Assembly: GCA_963739625.1 (NCBI GenBank)
Contig: CAVUAU010000005.1
Span: 62,001-126,000 of the forward strand
DNA length: 64,000 nucleotides
Reading direction: 5' to 3'
Source: Salinimicrobium sp963739625
GTDB lineage: Bacteria; Bacteroidota; Bacteroidia; Flavobacteriales; Flavobacteriaceae
Part shown: in pieces, positions 57,638 to 64,000 of the stretch
Layout: every line of letters begins with the position of its first letter
Numbering within the stretch: the first letter of the stretch is position 1
The notes under the pieces: generated by a model
What the model was told of the DNA's origin: nothing
Seen by the model: the letters and a program-made list of their open reading frames with translations, nothing else
Database searches by the model: none
Made by a program: the position numbers and the translations under genes

Positions 57638-60619
57638 TTATGGCACAACAATTCTTTTCACCCGGCCCTCATCGTGAGTTCCCATTCTTACCAGGTACAC
57701 TCCCGGCGGAACGTAAGACATGTCCAGGGAATATTCATGTGCCCTGGCCGATTTTTGCACAGGATAATCCAGCAATTTCTGGCCCAGTAGGTCATAAACG
57801 GTGATGTAAACTTCCCGCTGATAGCTGCTGGTAAGACTTGCCAGATATGTGTCGCCGTCTTTTGAACTCACGATCAACTCTGCATCTTTTAGCTCAGATT
57901 CTTTGATGCTGCTTTCAATAATGACCATATAGTCCTGCGTATTTCCGAAGGCCATAACAGCACAGGGATCATTGAGATTTCCACCTCCAAAAGCATTGGT
58001 ATCCCCGGCACGAACCCGCAGGATATGTTCTCCTAAAGGCGCATCTTCAGGAATACTGAATTCATAGCTATACATCCTGTTGCTGGAAGGAATGACCGCC
58101 GCATCGATCAAAAGTTCTTCGGGATCAAAGACCGCATTGTCATTAAAATCTATCCACATAGAAAATCTTTCATCGTCATTGCTGGCAAAACCTGTTGTCA
58201 CGCCTACAACGAAAGTCCCCTGCGAGCGGTCGAGCCGGGTAGAAATTTCGAGGAAATTATAGTATCCGTTTGTACAGTAGATATTCTCGTTCTCGATATC
58301 TCCCAGGTAAAAGTCCTGAATTCCGTCGCCAAAGCGACAATCTGAGCCGGTGGGGATACAGTCGAGATGCGCAAAGGTTTTTTCAATTCCATCGTTGGAA
58401 GGATCTGTATCTGAAGGAAGCAAGGTCCTGGCAGAGATCTGGTAGACGCCAACTTCAGAAAGATCTGGTTTAGAATTAAAGGTGTAGGCGAGTTCTTCTT
58501 TGACTCCCAGTTCTTCGGTCACAGTTTCGGTGACAGCAGGCCCGCCGTCAATGCTGTATTGCACCTCAAAATTGCTTTGCGGTTCACTTCCGAAGTTCTC
58601 CAGAATTAACACCACTTCATCTGGCGGAAAAACACTTTCAGCCAAAGAGGTAAAGGAATCGGGACTTTTTATAACCGTCACCCCAATATCGTTTGGCTCA
58701 AGATCCTCAAGTGTCACCGTATAAGAATTGTTATCTTCCTGTTCATCACCTTCCAGAGCGGTGGCGGCAGTAACCTCAAAAGATGAATTCCCTGCAAGCG
58801 TGAGGCGGCCTTCAAGAGTATATTCTATTGATGATTCAGGCTCCACTGTACCCTCGAAAGTTTCTGATAGAACAGTTTCTCCATCAACAGTAACGACCAG
58901 AGGAATATCGGTTTGCGGCAGCTGTCCAAAATTCCTGATGCTTACCGTCACCTGTTGGTCTCCCTCAACTCCCGCACTCGCAGGCTCAACAATATCTACG
59001 ATGCCGACATCTTTTGAATAAGGAGATTCAATTTGGAACACCCCCACGCCGTTTACCCGTGTGTTATTTTTAAAATATTCCCCCACGAACCAAAAGCTGC
59101 TGCCATCTACGGGATCCACCGAAAGATGGGAGTAGTCTCCATACCTGTTGCTTTCATCTATTTCTGTACTTTCAGCAATGTATTGTTCTTCTATGGTCAT
59201 CATCCCCGGGGGATCCTGTGCGTAACGGCCGGTATATGCTAAAGTTGGAAGAATAGTTCTTCTTTCATTATCATTGAGAATAGTGAATCCCATACCAATG
59301 TTGCCATACCTGTCTATGCCTATACTGCCACACCAGCGATCGCTGAAATCGGGCGCATAGGTACCTTCCTGGTACACACTCCACGGCCCGCCCGAACTTG
59401 GCTGTCGCAGCTCATACCACCGAATTCCCGCGTGCTCAACTGCTGAAGGATCTACATCAACAACAAAATTGAAAACCACAGAATTGTGATCTTCAAAACG
59501 CCTGTATGAAGTGGGATACATGATCGCCCCCTGCAATGCATCTATGTCGGGGCCCGAGGGTTGTGAAAGGTTGCTGAAGGAACCGCCGTCAAAGGTGGAA
59601 TGGAAGGGTGTGACCCCCTCTGAGGGGCCCAAAACCTGACTTTCATGAATTTCTGAATTCAGAGGAGTATTCCAATCCACATTGATCTCCCACATTTTAA
59701 GATGGTCAACATTAACTCCCATCCATGAATCATCCTGAAAATAAATAAGGGGCGCGCTTCCTTTAGGAGGAGCTTCTTCCCCTACTGCATTAAAGCCGGC
59801 CGGGCTTAAAAAGCTGTTATACTGTGCCCCCGGAAGTGGCAGACCAATATGCCGGGCCTCCTGGCCTTTAAGCATCTGCTCTCTCTCCAGCACATAGATC
59901 ACCTTTTGATAATCACTATCTGTAGGATCCTGGTTGGTAGTGATGTAGTAACCATCACTCCAGATGAAAAGTTTTGGATAATCGGGAAAGGTTCCCGTTT
60001 TGAACCTGTAGGTGTACCAGCCGTCATTGACAGGATCTGGGCCCTGAGACACCGCTATTAGAAGTCCATTTGTTTCATCTTCGCGACTGACACATTCGCC
60101 ACATCCCGCGAATTGCATAATGATAAAGCGATCTGCAAAAGAATCGTACTGTACGATTGGATCTCCCAGGTCTTCCCCGGCAAACTCTCCTCCCAGGCTG
60201 GAAAGATCTGCTGGTGGCGATAACAGGTTCCCTGCTTTATCATAGATGGCAAAACCCGAATTAAATGCAGTAACATAATGATTTGGCCCTACTGCCCCGG
60301 TTGGATCCAGGGGTTCGTGAGTACCTTCAACGGCATCAAAAGTTAGGGAAGGTGCTCTTCCCGGGATCTTACCCATCTCTTTTTGCCATGCGGCATCCAT
60401 TGATTTTGGATAGCCTTTTCCGGGAACGATCCTTGGCGCACCACGTCGTTTTTCGTTCACTTCTTCACGCTCCATTCTGGGCGGGACAAGAACCTTTGAA
60501 GACAGCGGCCGGGAAAGAACCGGTTTGGATGAGCCCACCTCAACCGGTGTCATCTTGTCTTGTGCAAATAAAGTAAGCCCGGAAAAACAGAGGAGGGCAA
60601 AAAGTATAATTTTCTTCAC
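57638..60619 (-). CDS. Large secreted protein with GEVED domain and type IX secretion C-terminal signal
   Basis: A 993-residue exported protein (signal MKKIILFALLCFSGLTLFAQ). The first 500 or so residues have a PPVxxxxAGP-like pattern with LDPTGAVGPNHYVTAFNSGFAIYDKAGNLL, EDLGDPIVQYDSFADRFIIMQF and RWCGSIGIDRYGNIGMGFTIL (a propeller-like region). Two CARDB-like repeats follow (VTVSIRNFGQLPQTDIPLVVTVDGETVLSETF; VVLILENFGSEPQSNFEVQYSIDGG), then a GEVED domain (RFSMWIDFNDNAVFDPEELLIDAAVI). The end is a type A sorting domain (YITVYDLLGQKLLDYPVQK...YVPPGVYLVRMG), so the T9SS, partly encoded here by gldD/gldE, should export it. It reads alone; function unknown. Confidence 0.88.
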   Translation of the reverse strand: MKKIILFALLCFSGLTLFAQDKMTPVEVGSSKPVLSRPLSSKVLVPPRMEREEVNEKRRGAPRIVPGKGYPKSMDAAWQKEMGKIPGRAPSLTFDAVEGTHEPLDPTGAVGPNHYVTAFNSGFAIYDKAGNLLSPPADLSSLGGEFAGEDLGDPIVQYDSFADRFIIMQFAGCGECVSREDETNGLLIAVSQGPDPVNDGWYTYRFKTGTFPDYPKLFIWSDGYYITTNQDPTDSDYQKVIYVLEREQMLKGQEARHIGLPLPGAQYNSFLSPAGFNAVGEEAPPKGSAPLIYFQDDSWMGVNVDHLKMWEINVDWNTPLNSEIHESQVLGPSEGVTPFHSTFDGGSFSNLSQPSGPDIDALQGAIMYPTSYRRFEDHNSVVFNFVVDVDPSAVEHAGIRWYELRQPSSGGPWSVYQEGTYAPDFSDRWCGSIGIDRYGNIGMGFTILNDNERRTILPTLAYTGRYAQDPPGMMTIEEQYIAESTEIDESNRYGDYSHLSVDPVDGSSFWFVGEYFKNNTRVNGVGVFQIESPYSKDVGIVDIVEPASAGVEGDQQVTVSIRNFGQLPQTDIPLVVTVDGETVLSETFEGTVEPESSIEYTLEGRLTLAGNSSFEVTAATALEGDEQEDNNSYTVTLEDLEPNDIGVTVIKSPDSFTSLAESVFPPDEVVLILENFGSEPQSNFEVQYSIDGGPAVTETVTEELGVKEELAYTFNSKPDLSEVGVYQISARTLLPSDTDPSNDGIEKTFAHLDCIPTGSDCRFGDGIQDFYLGDIENENIYCTNGYYNFLEISTRLDRSQGTFVVGVTTGFASNDDERFSMWIDFNDNAVFDPEELLIDAAVIPSSNRMYSYEFSIPEDAPLGEHILRVRAGDTNAFGGGNLNDPCAVMAFGNTQDYMVIIESSIKESELKDAELIVSSKDGDTYLASLTSSYQREVYITVYDLLGQKLLDYPVQKSARAHEYSLDMSYVPPGVYLVRMGTHDEGRVKRIVVP

Positions 60620-60674
60620 GCGGCAGGGGAATTTAAAAGCCTAAATTTAACCGAAATTCGAGGTTTTTAGGCAT

Positions 60675-60711
60675 AAAAAAAGGGCAATTCAGAAAGAATT
60701 GACCTTTTTTT
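60675..60711 (-). terminator. Terminator after glyS
   Basis: AAAAGGTCAATTCTTTCTGAATTGCCCTTTT-type stem (AAAGGTCAATTC with GAATTGCCCTTT, one mismatch) ending in T run on the minus strand, 24 bases past the glyS stop. Confidence 0.8.
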
Positions 60712-60734
60712 AACGTTTTTTACGTAGAATAATC

Positions 60735-62273
60735 CTACTTCTTCATCCAGTGTTTAAAATCCACTTCCTGAGAGATCATTTTTGAGACTTCAGCAATAGG
60801 AACCCGTTTTTGTTCCATACTGTCACGAAAACGTATAGTTACGGTCCTGTTCTCCAGAGATTCATGATCAACAGTAATACATAATGGCGTTCCTGCTGCG
60901 TCCTGGCGTCTGTACCTTCTTCCAATAGCATCCTTTTCGTCATACTGCACATTGAAATCCCATTTAAGCTCTTCCACAATTTCCTGGGCAAGCTCGGGAA
61001 GCCCGTCTTTTTTAACGAGCGGCAAAACAGCGGCTTTGTAGGGTGCAAGAATGGCCGGCAATTTGAGAACCGTCCTCGAGCTGCCATCTTCCAGCTGCTC
61101 CTCCTGCAAGGAAGCCGCAAGTACAGCAAGGAACATCCTGTCAAGGCCAATAGAGGTCTCAATCACGTAAGGCACATAATTTTCCTTTAGCTCGGGATCA
61201 TAGAAACGTAATTTCTTGCCCGAATGTTCTTCATGAGCCTTAAGGTCAAAGTCTGTACGGGAGTGGATTCCTTCCAGTTCTTTAAAGCCAAAAGGATAGT
61301 TGAATTCTATATCTGCCGCGGCATTGGCATAATGGGCCAGCTTTTCATGGTCATGGAACCTGTAGTTCTCTTCACCCAAACCAAGGGATAAATGCCATTT
61401 TAGACGCATCTCTTTCCAATGCTCATACCATTTTAGCTCCTCTCCCGGACGCACAAAATACTGCATCTCCATTTGCTCAAATTCCCTCATCCTAAAGATG
61501 AATTGCCTGGCCACGATCTCATTTCTAAAAGCTTTTCCGGTTTGTGCAATCCCAAACGGGATCTTCATTCTACCTGTCTTTTGCACGTTTGAGAAATTTA
61601 CAAAGATCCCCTGTGCAGTTTCGGGCCTTAAATAGAGGTTAGAAGCAGTCTCCGAAGAAGCTCCCAGTTTGGTTCCAAACATGAGGTTGAACTGGCGAAC
61701 GTCAGTCCAGTTTTTAGAACCGGTCTCAGGGTCGGCAATATCCAACTCCTCGATAAGGGCCTTAACATCCTTAAGATCTTCGTTGGTAAGCGAGCGACCC
61801 AGCCGTTCAAGGATCTCTTTCCTGTCACCCAGGTAACGCTGTACCCTCTCATTGGTGTTGACGAACTGCTCCTCGTCAAAGGCGTCACCAAAACGTTTTT
61901 TGGCTTTATCTATTTCTTTCTGGGCTTTCTGGTTAAGCTTTTCAGCATAATCCTCAACCAAAACATCAGCCCTGTATCGCTTTTTTGAATCCTTATTATC
62001 GATCAGAGGATCGTTAAAAGCATCAACATGACCTGAGGCCTTCCAGGTGGCGGGATGCATGAGGATCGCAGCATCTATGCCCACGATCTCCTGGTGCAGC
62101 TGCACCATACTTTTCCACCAGTATTCCCTGATATTTTTCTTTAGTTCAGCTCCATTTTGTCCGTAATCGTAAACTGCACTAAGGCCGTCATAGATTTCGC
62201 TGGAAGCAAATATGTACCCATACTCTTTCGCATGGGAAATAACATTCTTGAATTGATCTTCTTGTTTTGCCAT
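60735..62273 (-). CDS. glyS: Glycine--tRNA ligase (single-chain, alpha2 type)
   Basis: A 512-residue class II synthetase. It shows EYGYIFASSEIYDGLSAVYDYGQNGAELKKNIREYWWKSMV, motif 2 region IAQTGKAFRNEIVARQFIFRMREFEQMEMQYFV, the glycine pocket and motif 3 (VIETSIGLDRMFLAVL), and an anticodon domain from about residue 400 (YKAAVLPLVKKDGLPELAQEIVEEL). This is the eukaryote/archaeal-like dimer form used by Bacteroidetes, not the alpha2-beta2 form. Confidence 0.98.
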   Translation of the reverse strand: MAKQEDQFKNVISHAKEYGYIFASSEIYDGLSAVYDYGQNGAELKKNIREYWWKSMVQLHQEIVGIDAAILMHPATWKASGHVDAFNDPLIDNKDSKKRYRADVLVEDYAEKLNQKAQKEIDKAKKRFGDAFDEEQFVNTNERVQRYLGDRKEILERLGRSLTNEDLKDVKALIEELDIADPETGSKNWTDVRQFNLMFGTKLGASSETASNLYLRPETAQGIFVNFSNVQKTGRMKIPFGIAQTGKAFRNEIVARQFIFRMREFEQMEMQYFVRPGEELKWYEHWKEMRLKWHLSLGLGEENYRFHDHEKLAHYANAAADIEFNYPFGFKELEGIHSRTDFDLKAHEEHSGKKLRFYDPELKENYVPYVIETSIGLDRMFLAVLAASLQEEQLEDGSSRTVLKLPAILAPYKAAVLPLVKKDGLPELAQEIVEELKWDFNVQYDEKDAIGRRYRRQDAAGTPLCITVDHESLENRTVTIRFRDSMEQKRVPIAEVSKMISQEVDFKHWMKK

Positions 62274-62284
62274 AGCGCAAAAAT

Positions 62285-62316
62285 AAAAAAACCGCCCTGA
62301 TTCCTGTCAAGGCGGT
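62285..62316 (-). terminator. Terminator after the coiled-coil membrane protein gene
   Basis: ACCGCC / GGCGGT stem with a longer inner hairpin (CTTGACAGGAATCAGG), followed by a T run on the minus strand, in the gap before glyS. Confidence 0.8.
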
Positions 62317-62342
62317 CGTATTAATTAATCTCTGAATGCTTT

Positions 62343-63224
62343 TTATCTCAGGCTAAAGCTGGTAGCGCCAATCAAATTTGGTCCGTTGTACACCAGCACC
62401 TTGTAGGTACCTTCTATAAGTCTTTCTTCTACGGTGTTGGCAAGAATACAAACATCCAGTTCTTCGTTCTCATAGTACACCTTGGTAGCTGCACTGTAAA
62501 CCATGGTACCGCCTTCATGCTGTACCGCAATTTGATCTCCAACAAGGTTGTTATTAGGGTTATATACCTGCACGTAAAGCTCTTTCTCACCTGCCTCGGC
62601 TAGAGAGTTTGGAGTAAGACTAAAACATGTTCTAATTTTATCTACTCTCCTGGTGCGGTCATTTTCTACAAGCCGGCCGCTGTTTCTTTCTATCACCCCT
62701 TCCCCTCGCAGGTTACTTACTTTAAGCTGGGCGGCGCGATCAATCTGGCTTGCCATACTTCGGTTTTGAGTTTTAATAGAATCTGACACTCTGGTTCTTT
62801 CCAGAAGAACGTTGTTCGTGCTGTCAATTTCGGTGATCAAACGTTGGTTTTGATTGCTCAGGGAATCAACGACTTTGAAAAGCTGTTCTTTTTCCGCTTT
62901 TAAATTGCTCACTTCCCTGCGGTATCTTGAAACAAGCGCAACTGTGGCTTCCATATTTTGAACAGAATCCCGTAGCCCCACAATTCTTTGTCGTGCTTCG
63001 GAAAGTTCTGAATCCAGTCCTTCGTTTTCGGCAATTGCCTCGTCATATTTCACAATAAGATCATTAAGTTCTCCTTCAATAGCAGATTTTTCCTGCTCCA
63101 GAAGCGCCTCATTTTCTTTTTGGTCGTTGTAGAACTTGATCGTGTATATTCCTAATGCCACCAAAGCTACCGCCAAAACCCCGGTAAGGATCTTGAGCGC
63201 ATTGTTACTTTTTTGGTCAGTCAT
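62343..63224 (-). CDS. Membrane-anchored coiled-coil protein of unknown function
   Basis: A 293-residue protein with one membrane segment near the start (ILTGVLAVALVALGIYTIKFY, residues 12-32) and a long coiled coil of about 120 residues (QKENEALLEQEKSAIEGELND..., YRREVSNLKAEKEQLFKVVDSL). The C-terminal 100 residues are a beta-rich domain (KIRTCFSLTPNSLAEAGEKELYVQVYNPNNNLVGD..., YKVLVYNGPNLIGATSFSL). The type II-like topology places the coiled coil outside the cytoplasm. Such proteins are common in Flavobacteriaceae, and none is characterised that I can recall. It is divergent from comF. Confidence 0.75.
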   Translation of the reverse strand: MTDQKSNNALKILTGVLAVALVALGIYTIKFYNDQKENEALLEQEKSAIEGELNDLIVKYDEAIAENEGLDSELSEARQRIVGLRDSVQNMEATVALVSRYRREVSNLKAEKEQLFKVVDSLSNQNQRLITEIDSTNNVLLERTRVSDSIKTQNRSMASQIDRAAQLKVSNLRGEGVIERNSGRLVENDRTRRVDKIRTCFSLTPNSLAEAGEKELYVQVYNPNNNLVGDQIAVQHEGGTMVYSAATKVYYENEELDVCILANTVEERLIEGTYKVLVYNGPNLIGATSFSLR

Positions 63225-63295
63225 AATTCATTATTTTTTTGTTGTACATTGTAAATTTAGCAGATTTAAGCAGGTAATTGCTAATTCCTTAACAA

Positions 63296-63977
63296 ATGTT
63301 TCACGAATTTTTGGATATCTTATACCCGCGCGTGTGCAATTTCTGTGAAGCCCCGCTCGTTACAACATGAAAAGGTGCTTTGCACGCCCTGCATTCACCT
63401 TCTTCCCATTGCCGACTTTCATCTTGAAAAAGACAATCCCGTAGAAAAGATCTTCTATGGAAGAATTCCTGTTGAAAATGCAGTTTCCCTGCTGCTTTTC
63501 GAGAAAAAAGGGATGGTGCAAAAGCTTATTCACAATCTAAAGTATAAAGGCCATGAAGAAATAGGTGAATTCCTGGGTTCCTGGCTGGGTGCAGAAGTTA
63601 GTAATCTTGCTGCTTTTGAAGATATTTCGGCCGTAATCCCGGTACCTTTACACAAGTCGAAGCTTAAAAAACGCGGCTACAATCAGGTGACGAAATTTGG
63701 CGTTGAAATAGCAAAGGCATTAAAAGTGCCATTTTACGATGACATTCTGCTGAAGGTTTCCACCTCACAAACCCAGACTCTTAAGAAGAGGTTTGCTCGC
63801 TGGGGCAAAATTGAGGAAACTTTTTTACTCACCCGGCCGGGAGACCTTGAAAACCTTCATATTCTGTTGGTAGATGATCTCGTCACTACCGGCGCCACCC
63901 TTGAAGCCTGTGCCCATAAACTGCTGGAGGTGCCGGGGGTAAAAGTAAGTTTTGCAACTATGGCCGTCACCCACTGA
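63296..63977 (+). pseudogene. ComF family phosphoribosyltransferase-like protein, frameshifted as sequenced
   Basis: A protein of about 226 residues once repaired. The first frame gives MFHEFLDILYPRVCNFCEAPLVT and then a stop; the second continues EKVLCTPCIHLLPIADFHLEKDNPVEKIFYGRI, so the zinc-ribbon pair (CNFC...CTPC) spans the break at about 63361-63368. One extra base explains it (total 3n+1). The rest is the ComF PRTase domain: LIHNLKYKGHEEIGEFLG, AVIPVPLHKSKLKKRGYNQ and the PRPP loop ILLVDDLVTTGATLEAC. ComF proteins act in DNA uptake and repair in other bacteria. Sequence error is the likely cause of the break. Confidence 0.85.
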
Positions 63978-64000
63978 AGCTTCAGAAATAGCAGAATTAA

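Noticed and set aside
1..64000. CRISPR array, rRNA operon, tRNA genes or prophage
   Set aside because: No regularly spaced direct repeats, rRNA-like blocks, cloverleaf sequences or phage structural genes were recognised by eye; a covariance-model search could still find an RNA I missed.

Overview
The window is chromosomal DNA from a member of the Flavobacteriaceae (Bacteroidetes). The evidence is gliding and type IX secretion genes (gldD, gldE, a protein with a C-terminal secretion-sorting domain), Bacteroidetes-restricted families (DUF4270, DUF4301, DUF4199), a two-gene atpD-atpC operon with a short epsilon subunit, a single-chain glycyl-tRNA synthetase, and several promoters with the Bacteroidetes -7 box TAnnTTTG. 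A marine or halotolerant genus near Gramella/Salegentibacter/Salinimicrobium would fit the gene content and the seven-gene Mrp Na+/H+ antiporter; that placement is a guess. No rRNA, tRNA, CRISPR array or complete insertion sequence was seen.

Layout. 1-3.5 kb: a hybrid histidine kinase and a sigma-54 response regulator, convergent and overlapping at their 3' ends. 3.6-9.0 kb: a PepSY-like exported protein, then a leftward operon (phosphopantetheinyl transferase, pcrB, DUF77 thiamine-binding protein, pnuC, NadR-type kinase, DUF4301, arfB). 9-12.2 kb: ahcY, a DUF2007 protein, rpmA and rplU (L21 with an extra C-terminal domain), DUF4199. 12.3-15.8 kb: a pair of M16 peptidases. 15.9-20.6 kb: a 49-residue membrane peptide, an EamA transporter and the mutY-ssb-gldE-gldD run. 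20.7-22.9 kb: HU, a 29-residue basic ribosomal-type protein and RNase G. 23-23.9 kb: REP-like palindromes and recX. 23.9-33 kb: a leftward biotin region (bioF, bioD, bioA, SET-domain protein, ketoacyl synthase, bioB, cupin/JmjC-like protein). A rightward lipoprotein gene splits this region between bioF and bioD and is flanked by a duplicated 3' end of bioF. 33-39.2 kb: an MgtC-like protein and the mrpABCDEFG operon. 39.4-42.3 kb: a DUF2975/HTH pair, an M61 peptidase and a second REP-like cluster. 42.3-48.8 kb: atpD-atpC, then glycogen-synthase-like protein, DUF4270 lipoprotein and glmS. 48.9-53.7 kb: panC-panD-flippase-esterase-radA. 53.7-64 kb: lipoproteins, a GNAT acetyltransferase, OmpA, exonuclease III, a large secreted protein, glyS, a coiled-coil membrane protein and comF.

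Six conserved genes (pcrB, gldD, recX, bioB, the M61 peptidase, comF) are broken by single-base indels, several in short homopolymer runs. This density in otherwise intact genes points to sequence error more than to decay, and each is annotated over its full repaired extent.

The items most worth a second look are the bioF 3'-end duplication around the inserted lipoprotein, the SET/ketoacyl synthase/JmjC-like genes inside the biotin cluster, two clusters of paired REP-like hairpins, a recurrent 19-25 bp palindrome of the form TCAAAAATGnCATTTTTGA, and an esterase-fold protein with Asp at the nucleophile position.
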